A stretch of 38,104 nucleotides of DNA from Paenibacillus pectinilyticus (GCF_001700435.1 NZ_LYPC01000024.1:37679-75782); one strand, 5' to 3'. Shown: positions 7,264 to 15,665, counted from the first letter of the stretch. Notes: generated by a model not told the origin, from the sequence alone. Program-made: numbers and translations.

Positions 7264-8406
7264 TTGCGGGCATTGTTAGTAGATGATGAACCGTTGGCGT
7301 TACGGAGTATGGAGAAGCTGCTGGAAGTACAAAACGATGTGGATATCATTGCAGCGTTAGTAGATCCCAGGGAAGCGATACGAATTGTAGAGCAACAACG
7401 CTTGGATGTTATTTTTGTCGATCTGGAAATGCCGGAAATCGGGGGCATGGAGTTGGCGGAGCAGCTATATAGGCTGCAACCGGACCTTCATATCGTATTC
7501 GTGACGGCGTTTCATCAATATGCAGTTGAGGCCTTTGAACTGCACGCGCTGGATTATGTACTGAAGCCTGTATTTGCTGATCGTTTGAATAAGACGCTAG
7601 ACAGATTACGCAAGGTGCTAGCCAAATCCAAGATATCCTCAAGGTCAATCGTGAAAGTGCAGTTAAACTGTTTTCAATCATTGCATTGGCTAAGTGGGAA
7701 TGAGGATGTGAGGAACTTCTCGTGGCGCACAAGCAAAACGCAGGAGTTATTCACTTTCCTTGTACATCACCGTCGTGGGCCTGTTATACGTAAGGAGTAT
7801 CTAATTGAGTTGCTATGGCCAGAGCAGGAGATGACACGTGCTTCTGTGCAATTACATACAGCTGTCTATCAGCTTCGCAAAATGTTGAAAATTCAAGGGC
7901 TTTCGATTCAGGTTGTCTATGAACAAGAAGGATATCGCTTGCAATTTGACAATGTTTTCGTAGATGTCGACATGTGGGAACACGAGCTGCTGCATGCTCC
8001 GGAGTTGAGTGTGTCAACGGTGAGTACCTACAAAGCGTTATTGGCCATTTACAAAGGTGATTATCTCGGGGAGTCATCGTTTGAGTGGGCAGAAGCGGAG
8101 AGAGAACGGTTGCGTCTTGTCAGGCTGCATCATCTTCAACGTGTAGCAGATTTTTGTCTGAAAATGGGACTGCTAAACGATGCTAGCGAACTCTATCGGC
8201 TGATGAAGGAGCAATATCCGCTTGTGGAAAGCGGCTATTATGGACTCATGCAAGTGTATGTTCTATCTAATCATTTTGCTGATATCAAATTGATGTATGA
8301 GGAGCTGCGCTCCCGCCTAGAGGAAGAGCTAGCCATAATGCCAAGTCCTACCCTGACAAAGTGGTATCACGATACTTTTGAACTAGTTAAGAAACAAAAC
8401 GTTTGA
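7264..8406 (+). CDS. Response regulator with REC and SARP/BTAD domains
   Basis: A 380-residue cytoplasmic regulator. The REC domain (about 1-118) has the acidic pocket (LVDDEP), the phospho-acceptor Asp in VDLEMP, the switch Thr in FVTAF and the Lys in LKPV. A winged-helix region (about 128-225, with RKEYLIELLWP and LHTAVYQLRKML) and a helical BTAD domain (about 230-375) follow, as in SARP-family activators. The start is TTG at 7264, giving the usual LVDDEP opening, with GAGGTGA (7253-7259) just upstream. No histidine kinase is encoded in this window, so it is an orphan here. Its position inside the cassette suggests it controls the surface-protein genes, but this is inference. The ORF ends over the promoter for the riboswitch transcript. 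Confidence 0.88.
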   Translation: MRALLVDDEPLALRSMEKLLEVQNDVDIIAALVDPREAIRIVEQQRLDVIFVDLEMPEIGGMELAEQLYRLQPDLHIVFVTAFHQYAVEAFELHALDYVLKPVFADRLNKTLDRLRKVLAKSKISSRSIVKVQLNCFQSLHWLSGNEDVRNFSWRTSKTQELFTFLVHHRRGPVIRKEYLIELLWPEQEMTRASVQLHTAVYQLRKMLKIQGLSIQVVYEQEGYRLQFDNVFVDVDMWEHELLHAPELSVSTVSTYKALLAIYKGDYLGESSFEWAEAERERLRLVRLHHLQRVADFCLKMGLLNDASELYRLMKEQYPLVESGYYGLMQVYVLSNHFADIKLMYEELRSRLEEELAIMPSPTLTKWYHDTFELVKKQNV

Positions 8407-8430
8407 CTTTGGTCTTGCAAGTGGTAAGAT
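8403..8430 (+). promoter_or_regulatory. Promoter of the riboswitch-transglutaminase transcript
   Basis: TTGACT (8403-8408), a 16-bp spacer and TAAGAT (8425-8430) overlap the stop codon of the regulator gene. Transcription would begin about 28 bases before the riboswitch. TATATT (8436-8441) is an alternative -10. Confidence 0.5.
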
Positions 8431-8464
8431 AGACTTATATTTTAGTAGAATTTAACTTTTTGAA

Positions 8465-8537
8465 AAAGGCAAACCTGTCGAAAGGCAGGGACGCAAAGCC
8501 ACGAGTCTAAAGCATTCGCTATGATCGTCGGGCCGCC
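8465..8537 (+). promoter_or_regulatory. Cyclic-di-GMP-I (GEMM-I) riboswitch aptamer
   Basis: The conserved GEMM-I landmarks are present in order. GGCAAACC (8468-8475) is followed by a perfect hairpin closed by a GAAA tetraloop (CCTGTC with GGCAGG), then GGGACGCAAAGCC, a second stem (ACGA 8501-8504 with TCGT 8525-8528) containing CTAAAG, and a closing GCC (8535-8537) that pairs with GGC (8468-8470). This class binds the second messenger cyclic di-GMP. It lies between the response regulator and the transglutaminase-like gene, in sense orientation to the latter. Two P1 positions that are A-U in the form I remember (GGUUGCC) read CC here, which could alter affinity. Confidence 0.93.
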
Positions 8538-8592
8538 AAGAGGTAGCAGAGCATTCTATCCTCTTTTGGCTTCATTACAAAGGAGGTTTTTT
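8535..8592 (+). terminator. Riboswitch expression platform: antiterminator and terminator that sequesters the RBS
   Basis: Two exclusive stems are visible. The terminator pairs 8560-8568 (CCTCTTTTG) with 8578-8586 (CAAAGGAGG, nine pairs with one G-U), followed directly by six T residues (8587-8592). The antiterminator pairs 8535-8543 (GCCAAGAGG) with 8560-8570, with a two-base bulge. The antiterminator uses GCC 8535-8537, which is also the 3' strand of aptamer P1. Ligand binding should therefore favour the terminator, an OFF switch. The terminator's 3' arm is the Shine-Dalgarno itself. Confidence 0.75.
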
Positions 8593-8595
8593 GTC

Positions 8596-9444
8596 ATGCG
8601 CAACAAGTTTAATGTATCAATTGCACTATTCGTATTGGTCATGTTCCTCATTTCGACAACGACTGCATATGCAGCATCAGGTAGTGATAGTTCCACTAGC
8701 GTGGCAGTTGCGGCTAAGGATGTAACTGAATTAGAAGCAACGATTCAAAGTGAGTTGGCGAAGAAGCCTGAAGTCATCACCATCCTTTTTACAGCCAAAG
8801 CGCCGAAAGACGCCACAAGCTATTTGCAAGGTGTGAAGGATGCGATTCAGCATGCGCAGAGCAGTTTGAACGAAGAACTGTACTGGAACATGAAGAGTCT
8901 CTCTTACAAAATGAAGGGCAGTATCGGGAACCTGAAGATTACCTTGGAGCCTTCATATTTGACAACTAACGAACAGGATCAATTCGTGAATGAGGAAGTC
9001 GATCGTATCTTAGATAAGATTCTTACATCGAAGATGACCCCGTTTGAGAAAGAAAAAGCGATTCACGACTATGTCGTTTCGCACACCTCTTATGAGGATT
9101 TAGGTGAAATTGGTCATACGGCCTATTCGGCTTTATATAACAACAAAGCAGTCTGCCAGGGGTACGCGATTCTTACGAACATGCTGCTTGGTAAAGCGGG
9201 GATTGAAAGCCATCTGGTTGTAGGCTATATCAATGACGATCCTGATCAATCCCATATGTGGAATGAAGTAAAAATCGATGATAACTGGTACATGCTCGAC
9301 ACAGTCTTCGACGATCCGACACCGGATCATCCGGGTGTTCAATCGACAGACTATTTCAATGTAACGAATGAAGCCCTCTCTGCGATGGGGCATACATGGG
9401 AAGTAAATGACTATCCAGTTGCGGATACGGTCTATCATAAATAA
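8596..9444 (+). CDS. Secreted transglutaminase-like protein
   Basis: A 282-residue protein from the ATG at 8596, with AAGGAGG upstream. A longer in-frame reading from 8521 would translate the riboswitch and is rejected. Residues 1-26 form a signal peptide ending AYA. After a spacer (about 30-140), the transglutaminase-like core has the Cys-His-Asp triad: Cys187 (AVCQGYA), His220 (SHMWNEV) and Asp235 (YMLDTVFDDP). Such domains act as protein cross-linkers, peptidases or cell-wall hydrolase helpers; the substrate cannot be deduced. There is no anchor or C-terminal membrane segment, so it is probably released or held loosely outside the cell. It is monocistronic, between a c-di-GMP riboswitch and a bidirectional terminator. 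The location suggests it modifies envelope or adhesin proteins of the same cassette. Confidence 0.88.
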   Translation: MRNKFNVSIALFVLVMFLISTTTAYAASGSDSSTSVAVAAKDVTELEATIQSELAKKPEVITILFTAKAPKDATSYLQGVKDAIQHAQSSLNEELYWNMKSLSYKMKGSIGNLKITLEPSYLTTNEQDQFVNEEVDRILDKILTSKMTPFEKEKAIHDYVVSHTSYEDLGEIGHTAYSALYNNKAVCQGYAILTNMLLGKAGIESHLVVGYINDDPDQSHMWNEVKIDDNWYMLDTVFDDPTPDHPGVQSTDYFNVTNEALSAMGHTWEVNDYPVADTVYHK

Positions 9445-9472
9445 AAAAGGAGCCCTAGGGCTCCTTTTTTTT
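9443..9472. terminator. Bidirectional terminator between transglutaminase and class B sortase
   Basis: A 7-bp stem (GGAGCCC-TA-GGGCTCC, 9449-9464) has six A residues on its left and eight T residues on its right, so it can stop both convergent transcripts. The stem contains the sortase stop codon (TAG on the minus strand, 9455-9457) and its last codons. Confidence 0.9.
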
Positions 9473-10285
9473 GACGGCATGCACAACTAAACGTGTGTCA
9501 TCGGTCTCGTTGCTGCAAGTGACGAGGGTGAGGATTTCATCTTTTACCGTAGGGAGAACATCCGTCGTATACAGTGATTTTTGGCGATATTCTTTCAAGG
9601 CACGTTGAAATGTTTGATCGTTCTCATAGGAAGTTTCAACCGTATCGCGTGTAGCGTCAATCGTGTATACGGCGAATACGTCCCAGGTGGTTTCCTTGTC
9701 TGCTAAGTCAAGCTGAATACTGTGGTGTTCCTTGTAGAAGGCTTCCTTCTTGAAATTACCCAAACTGCCAAACATCGTACCGTCAATCATGTTATGCCCG
9801 TAAATAACAATATTTCGCTGAGGACGCGTCCAATCAATGCGATAATCCATAAAAATACTGCCGTAAATCGATGGTTTCCCCCCTGCATCGGTATGCAAGT
9901 AATAGTCGTTATCCTCATGTTGAACAACTGGATAATCAATGCGGGCCCCGTCGACGTGAAGCCAACCTATGATTTCTTTGTTTATCCTAGTTAAGGCTTT
10001 TAGCTTCTCGCGTATAGGAATCGGCGTAACCTGGGGTTCTACTGGTTTTGGAAGTTCGGTTGCCGGACTGCCCTGCGGGAAAGGTGTAACAACGGATTGA
10101 GGCTGCACATTCGCATGATAGAGCTGAGAGAGCTGATGGCTAAGCGTAACGGATTGCTTGCTCTCCTTATGAAGCTTGTACGCATCTAAACTGATGAAGG
10201 AGATGCCGCCTACAAGTAAAAGGGAGGCAAGCCCGTACCAAAGTGCATAAGATTTCGTTGTTGACACGGACTTTTGCTTCACCAT
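9455..10285 (-). CDS. Class B-type sortase
   Basis: A 276-residue membrane-anchored transpeptidase. A single N-terminal membrane segment (about 13-33) and a Pro-rich linker (about 60-92) precede the catalytic domain. Class B hallmarks are the long strand region YYLHTDAGGKPSIYGSIFMDYR and IVIYGHNMIDGTMFG. The triad is His164, Cys257 (TLVTC) and Arg265 (DDTRLVV). AAGGAGG lies 12 bases before the ATG, a slightly long spacing. Upstream on the same strand is a surface protein with a VPKTG sorting motif. C. difficile class B sortase is known to use [SPN]PXTG-type signals, so the pairing is plausible. A terminator separates the two genes, so the sortase may depend on read-through or on an unseen promoter. 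Confidence 0.9.
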   Translation of the reverse strand: MVKQKSVSTTKSYALWYGLASLLLVGGISFISLDAYKLHKESKQSVTLSHQLSQLYHANVQPQSVVTPFPQGSPATELPKPVEPQVTPIPIREKLKALTRINKEIIGWLHVDGARIDYPVVQHEDNDYYLHTDAGGKPSIYGSIFMDYRIDWTRPQRNIVIYGHNMIDGTMFGSLGNFKKEAFYKEHHSIQLDLADKETTWDVFAVYTIDATRDTVETSYENDQTFQRALKEYRQKSLYTTDVLPTVKDEILTLVTCSNETDDTRLVVHAVKKKEP

Positions 10286-10318
10286 GTGTCCTGCAAGCCT
10301 CCTTAATCGGTCGGGGTA

Positions 10319-10346
10319 AAAAGAAGGGGCACATCATGTGCCCCTT
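10319..10346 (-). terminator. Terminator after the VPKTG surface protein
   Basis: An 11-bp near-perfect palindrome (10324-10334 with 10336-10346) is followed, reading on the minus strand, by the T-rich run TTCTTTTT. It lies between the big surface protein and the downstream sortase gene. Confidence 0.8.
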
Positions 10347-10352
10347 TCATTC

Positions 10353-13300
10353 TTATTTAGATCTATTTCTGCGCTGCTGCCAGCGCGTGGCACCAAAGAC
10401 GCTTATTCCCGCAAGCACCATAGCAAGTCCAGCTAAATAGATGGAGCTGTATGCTTGTTGGCCTGTTTTAGGAACAAGTGAATTGGTGTTTCCTTTGTTC
10501 TTACCTTTAGGCAAGACATTCACTTGGATATCCACATAGGAAAGGGTGTCATCAGGCTCTTTAATTGCAATGGTGAACGTGTCAGTCCCATTAAAGCCCT
10601 CTTTCGGTGTATAGATCCATTTGCCGTCGTCTGTGAGTTCAACATCGCCGTTTTCTGGTTTGGCAGAGACGGTGTTCTCGGTATTCGGCGTAACTTTAGG
10701 GATGACACCTTCCACTGACGTATCTTCGTCTGTTGTGACGGGTGCGGAAGGTGTCGGCTCAGGAGCCGGTGTAGGCTTCACGCTAGGCGCAGGTGTTACT
10801 CCTGGTGTCGGCGTAGGCCCTGGAGTTGTTGTCGGCTTAGGTGTAGGCGTAATGCTCGGTGTCGGTGTTGGCGATGGTGACGGCGGAATATAAGGTGTAT
10901 ACGCATAAATCCCAGCATCAATGGTACGATCGTCATCACCTGACTTGAGAACAATACCCGTTACGCGACCTGAACTATTAGGATTGGAATCGACTGCACG
11001 GTCCGAACCGGACAGACTAATTGTAAATAAATGGTTACTAACAGGAGTAAAGGCGACATCATACGAGCCTGGCTCGAGATTATCGAATAAGTAGTACCCG
11101 TTGGCATCAGTTACGGCAGTAGCTACAGTAACAGTTGGACTGGAAGTGAGATAGAGCTTTACGGTCATATTAGCAAAACCAAGCTCTGTTGGGTCTTGCA
11201 AGCCATTGACATTGGAGTCAACGAATACCCGGTCTCCCAGTTTAGCGAGTTTGTAGAAACCAGCACCAATGGTCAAATCATTAACTGTTGTAAGCAGAGA
11301 AATCGTATGACTGAGTCCTGTCGTTAAGTCACGGTCTGAGTCTTTGCTATCGTCACTGCCAACATTCACAGGGCTCTCTTTATAGCCTGCAGGTTTAATG
11401 AATTTCACTTGATAACTGCCGGTATTCAAAAGGTTTGTAAAAAGATAACGTCCCCCAGCATCGGTTGTTTGGGTATCAAGCAATGTCGCTGTACCTGCTT
11501 GATACAGCTCGACCGTTACACCAGGAATACCAGGCTCCCCAGCATCTTGTACGCCATTCGCGTTAAGATCGTCCCAGACAATGTCCCCGAGAGAGCCATC
11601 TGTCAGCAGATAAAGTCCGGCATCAACGGTAATGTTGTCATCGCCAGAAGATAAGGAGATATAACCTGTTTTACCAGTCGTAGGATCAGCATCTGAATCC
11701 AAGGTGATGTCGCCGCCCTGATTTTTAGCAGATAGGCCATATCCTTGTGGTTTCACGAATTCTACAATATAACTGCCCGGATCTAACCCTGTAAATTTAT
11801 AAAGGCCTGCTACATCTGTGGTTTGTGTAGCTATGATGTGCGCAGGATCCAAAGCTTTATACAGGTTAACAACGATCCCTGGCACAGGATCTTCGCCTGC
11901 ATCTTGAATGCCGTTCTTATTGGCATCAAGGAAGACTTTATCGCCAAGACTAGCTGGTCTAAATAACCCAGCATCAAAGGTGTAATCACGTCCACCATCC
12001 AGAAGTGTAATACCGCTGACCGTAGCCTCGGCGTCTTCCCTTAATGTAAAGACGGCATCACTATCTTTCGCATCATCCCCTCCAGTGTTAGAAGGAGAGA
12101 AGAAGTCGTATGTGGTTGGCCTTGTGAACTTTACAACATAACTACCAGGAAGCAGATTGGAGAAATTATAAATGCCACTGCCATTCGTTGTTGTTGTGAA
12201 TAGCGCAGTAGCAAGATCTCCAGCATCGAATAGCTTGACGGTAACGCCAGAGATACCAGGTTCACCTGCATCTTGAACACCGTTAGCATTTCGATCATAC
12301 CACACAAGATCACCAATTTCACCAAGGTAGAAACCAGCATCAACAGAATGATCTTGTTGTCCTGAAGTGAGTGCGATCGAATGGCTGAAACCAGTTATGA
12401 CGTCGCGGTCAGAATCCTTGGCATCATCAGCACCCTGATCTTTAAGGGTAGGTTTGTAACCAGTTGGATTCATGAACTGTACGGTGTAATTGCCTGGATC
12501 CAACTGAGGAAATAGATACTTTCCTGAAGCGTCAGTTGTTGTTGTGGCAATAGCCGTCGTCAGATCGGATGATTTAAAAAGTTTGACGGTGGCCCCGCTA
12601 ATACCAGGTTCACCACTATCCTGCTTCCCGTTGGCGTTGACATCATTCCAAACGAAATCACCAATTTCACCCTTGGTATAAATACCTGCATCGAGTGTCA
12701 TATTGCTCGTATTGGCAGGTAAAAAGGTGTGGACTCGATACGTTTTGGATGCCGAATCGTATAGGGCGAAATCGCTATCCGTTGCATCAGTCGCAGCCGG
12801 ATTATCTTGAGGTGACAGGAAGTAGCCACCGCTTGGCATAACGAATTCCACTGTATAGTCATCCGCGGCGAGGTCAGGGAATTCATAATAGCCTGGCTTA
12901 TTGGTGCCATGTTCATTACCCGTTCTCGTGTAAGCAATCCGCGTTGTAGGAGCGGAAGTGCGATACAGGTTCACCAGCACACCGTTGATGCCAGCTTCCC
13001 CAGCATCTTGTTTGCCATCGGCATTTTTATCTACCCATATAAAATCACCAAGATTACTTGTTAAAGCTGGATCTACGCCTTCGACAAGGAAACCAACCTT
13101 GATGGGTTCGGATGGTAGGAAGGCTTGTGGTCCGCCCTCATCTGGATAGGTAGCCCCGTAACCGAAGGAGTTCCAAGCGATCTGGTTTCTCGGTGCGCTA
13201 ACGGGCGCACGCATGTCCCACTCTAATGTAACGGACTGTCCTTGGTTTAAGGAAAGGGTGCCGAAATCAAACTTTAATGCTTTTACCGTTGTGATATCCG

Positions 13301-15665
13301 CTGGAGGTGTTAGCTTCCAATCACTGGTGTCAGCAGTTGCGCGGTGAAGCGGATCGGAAATTTCGCTGACATCCGGGGCATCCTTGGTCGAGTAATAGAC
13401 TTTGATTTCCGAACTTTGATTGCTTAGCGGAGCACCGTTCGGACCTGTTACGTTATTGACAAGATAAGGTCTCCAATCCGAATTTCGTCCATTGGTATCG
13501 ACAACGCCGGTATCCCCGATACGTGGCAGCTTATCGATGATCACGATATTCGAGATCGGTCCGTTGGAGCTGTTATTGCTTACAACCAATTGATACATAG
13601 CTTTTCCGCCCGGGAGCGTCTTTCCGTAAGCCGGGTACTTGGAGAAGCCGCTGTCGAGCTCACCTTTTACCCATTTGACGGATTCAAGGGAGCCGATGAA
13701 CTTCACATAGATGTTCGCCGTATCGGAAACAAATTTCGTTGTTGTCCCATTTCCATCCCAGTCGTTACTATCAAGAACAGTAGGGATGTCACTTCGGAAG
13801 TTATCTGTAACAGCACTAGCGGCATACATGGTATTGCCAAATGTACCATTGAGCGTGTGCGTTTTGACTTTGCCGCTAATCTTCACATCAATGTAATCCC
13901 CAGGCTGCAGGACGGCACCTGTGAATGTCCAGTTATAGACCGAATAAGTGACAGAACCGACAGTAGGTGTCGTGTGTGTAAAACTCAATGTTCCACTCGT
14001 GTGAGCATGGGATTGATCGGTACTTACAACAGTAAAGTCTTCCAATTGTGTTTCTGGGAAGAAGTCTAGAATAGTCGGTGAAGTCAAATCACCGGTAGCA
14101 TAAGCATGATTCTGCACCCTTAAATTATAGGTCGCCGTCTGTCCCTCTCTTAGGGAAGAGCTGCCGACAACAGACTTATCAGCTAGAATCCAAGGCTTAG
14201 GATCTACGACCTTAATTGAGACGGTATCTGTACTGCTCAAAGTTGGAGTAGCGAGATAAGTTGCGGTTAACGTTGCTGTATTTGGGATCACTTGATTGAC
14301 TACAACGGCAGCAGCATTATGGTCCGTACTCAGTAATTGGCCATAGACGTGAATATCAGATGCGATTCGGAACCCTGCAGGAGCAGAATCATACACCCAC
14401 TGTACCTTCGAGACGAAATCTCCGACTCCAAAACCTAAAGCAGAGACAGGTAGATCCTGATTACTGCTTGTGCTCAGCCCAGTACCGCTGACCCAGTTGT
14501 ACCAGGTAGTAGAATCGTTGTTCTTTTGATATCTAACCGATACATGCACGCCGGTATTATTCACATAGGAACCGGTGGTTACCTTGGTCAAATCAATCTG
14601 TGGGGGAATCGCGTCCTCCACAATCAGGGTATCCAAGGGTACATTACCGCTGTTACCGAAATTATTAATTTTGTAATTAACAAGCTGGCCAAGGGCATAT
14701 TCATCATTCGATTGACGAGCATCCTTATTAATACCGTAAATACCCGGTGTCGGAGCAGCGAGAAGGTGCGTTACGCTAGCGATATTAGTAGTAAGTACAG
14801 TGTTCGCTAAACTGGTCCCAGCTGCATAAACGGAGTTCGTAACGGAGTTGCCGACGGCAAAGCCTGAGCTGGCCGGGAATCTCAAGACAACATTGTAGGT
14901 CATTTCTTGGCCGACATGTAAGGTAGGAATTGTCCAGTACACACTTCCGTACACGGAATCGTATACACCGCCGCCGGTAGCTGAAACAAACTCAGAATTA
15001 GGTGGCAACGTATCATAAACACCAACGCTGTTAATGTTCGACCCACCTAAGGTGCTATTGCCAGTTAACTTCACCTCATATGTGACATCGCTATCTAATG
15101 AAGGATTAACTGTAGGAACGATTTTACTCTTCGCAATGTGCCAATCAGGTGCATTCAGCGTAGCTGTAACAGCTTGTGCTGTCGATGAAGTAGGAATGCC
15201 GTTAGTAGCCGTTGCAGTAGCGGTATTCAGAGCGACATCACCTTGTTGGGTGACACCTTCTTTGAATTTCGCTCGCAGCTTTAGCACGCCTGTTCTACCT
15301 GCAGGTAGAAGGGGAATCATGTTGAACTTTACCGTGCCGGCCACCGCAGACACAGAGGCGACATCTGCCGTTGTATCAACGTCGATGTAGTCGAGTGTGG
15401 ATGGCAAGACATCTGTGATCAGCATGTCCACTGCATCGTCCGTCGTGCTCGGGTTCGCATACTTAATTGTATACGTGATCGTTTCACCGGGCTTAGCCGT
15501 CGTTTTATCAACCGACTTCTCCAGTGTTAGCGCGATCGGTGCGGCAAAGACGACGAAATTGTAATAAGGCAGCACGCCCAAAGAAAGGGCTAAGAGTAAG
15601 AAAAGAACCTTTTTTGGAAACCGAAGAAAGGTTTTCTTTCTTTTCGAGCGAGATAAACGATACAT
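10353..15665 (-). CDS. Giant VPKTG-anchored surface protein with DUF11-like and SdrD-B repeats
   Basis: The best start is the ATG ending at 15665, with GGGGG eight bases upstream; this gives a basic head (MYRLSRSKRKK) and a hydrophobic signal core ending FVVFA. A start at 15692 adds nine residues and has no ribosome site. The 1770-residue protein has about five DUF11-like beta-sandwich units (about 28-870; for example LTLEKSVDKTTAKPGETITY). Six SdrD-B-like repeats (about 871-1587) follow, with the Ca-binding-type signature D.NANG.QD.GE.GI.G. A Pro-Thr stalk (about 1592-1642) leads to a Big/cadherin-like domain (EDTSVEGVIP to FTIAIKEPDDTLSYVDIQVNV). The sorting signal is VPKTG (1731-1735), with a hydrophobic segment and a QQRRNRSK tail. 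The motif has Val-Pro where canonical signals have Leu-Pro. The adjacent class B sortase is the likely anchoring enzyme. The ligand is unknown. Confidence 0.9.
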   Translation of the reverse strand: MYRLSRSKRKKTFLRFPKKVLFLLLALSLGVLPYYNFVVFAAPIALTLEKSVDKTTAKPGETITYTIKYANPSTTDDAVDMLITDVLPSTLDYIDVDTTADVASVSAVAGTVKFNMIPLLPAGRTGVLKLRAKFKEGVTQQGDVALNTATATATNGIPTSSTAQAVTATLNAPDWHIAKSKIVPTVNPSLDSDVTYEVKLTGNSTLGGSNINSVGVYDTLPPNSEFVSATGGGVYDSVYGSVYWTIPTLHVGQEMTYNVVLRFPASSGFAVGNSVTNSVYAAGTSLANTVLTTNIASVTHLLAAPTPGIYGINKDARQSNDEYALGQLVNYKINNFGNSGNVPLDTLIVEDAIPPQIDLTKVTTGSYVNNTGVHVSVRYQKNNDSTTWYNWVSGTGLSTSSNQDLPVSALGFGVGDFVSKVQWVYDSAPAGFRIASDIHVYGQLLSTDHNAAAVVVNQVIPNTATLTATYLATPTLSSTDTVSIKVVDPKPWILADKSVVGSSSLREGQTATYNLRVQNHAYATGDLTSPTILDFFPETQLEDFTVVSTDQSHAHTSGTLSFTHTTPTVGSVTYSVYNWTFTGAVLQPGDYIDVKISGKVKTHTLNGTFGNTMYAASAVTDNFRSDIPTVLDSNDWDGNGTTTKFVSDTANIYVKFIGSLESVKWVKGELDSGFSKYPAYGKTLPGGKAMYQLVVSNNSSNGPISNIVIIDKLPRIGDTGVVDTNGRNSDWRPYLVNNVTGPNGAPLSNQSSEIKVYYSTKDAPDVSEISDPLHRATADTSDWKLTPPADITTVKALKFDFGTLSLNQGQSVTLEWDMRAPVSAPRNQIAWNSFGYGATYPDEGGPQAFLPSEPIKVGFLVEGVDPALTSNLGDFIWVDKNADGKQDAGEAGINGVLVNLYRTSAPTTRIAYTRTGNEHGTNKPGYYEFPDLAADDYTVEFVMPSGGYFLSPQDNPAATDATDSDFALYDSASKTYRVHTFLPANTSNMTLDAGIYTKGEIGDFVWNDVNANGKQDSGEPGISGATVKLFKSSDLTTAIATTTTDASGKYLFPQLDPGNYTVQFMNPTGYKPTLKDQGADDAKDSDRDVITGFSHSIALTSGQQDHSVDAGFYLGEIGDLVWYDRNANGVQDAGEPGISGVTVKLFDAGDLATALFTTTTNGSGIYNFSNLLPGSYVVKFTRPTTYDFFSPSNTGGDDAKDSDAVFTLREDAEATVSGITLLDGGRDYTFDAGLFRPASLGDKVFLDANKNGIQDAGEDPVPGIVVNLYKALDPAHIIATQTTDVAGLYKFTGLDPGSYIVEFVKPQGYGLSAKNQGGDITLDSDADPTTGKTGYISLSSGDDNITVDAGLYLLTDGSLGDIVWDDLNANGVQDAGEPGIPGVTVELYQAGTATLLDTQTTDAGGRYLFTNLLNTGSYQVKFIKPAGYKESPVNVGSDDSKDSDRDLTTGLSHTISLLTTVNDLTIGAGFYKLAKLGDRVFVDSNVNGLQDPTELGFANMTVKLYLTSSPTVTVATAVTDANGYYLFDNLEPGSYDVAFTPVSNHLFTISLSGSDRAVDSNPNSSGRVTGIVLKSGDDDRTIDAGIYAYTPYIPPSPSPTPTPSITPTPKPTTTPGPTPTPGVTPAPSVKPTPAPEPTPSAPVTTDEDTSVEGVIPKVTPNTENTVSAKPENGDVELTDDGKWIYTPKEGFNGTDTFTIAIKEPDDTLSYVDIQVNVLPKGKNKGNTNSLVPKTGQQAYSSIYLAGLAMVLAGISVFGATRWQQRRNRSK
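10905..13053 (-). repeat. Six SdrD-B-type protein repeats
   Basis: Repeat units begin near 13053, 12669, 12326, 11955, 11592 and 11241 on the minus strand, 343-381 bases apart. Each opens with (L/I)GD.(V/I)(W/F).D.N.NG.QD and closes with D.D.D...G..HTI.L.....T.DAG-like text. DNA identity is only moderate, so the repeats are old rather than recently amplified. Confidence 0.85.

Noticed and set aside
8521..8595. N-terminal extension of the transglutaminase-like protein
   Set aside because: This stretch is the riboswitch and its expression platform; the ATG at 8596 has the ribosome site and a proper signal peptide.
10621..10893. Plus-strand Gly-Val-rich frame inside the giant surface gene
   Set aside because: It is the antisense of the Pro-Thr stalk of the minus-strand protein.
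13590..14069. 159-codon plus-strand frame within the giant surface gene
   Set aside because: It is antisense to a repeat-rich beta-sandwich protein and has no promoter, ribosome site or recognisable domain.
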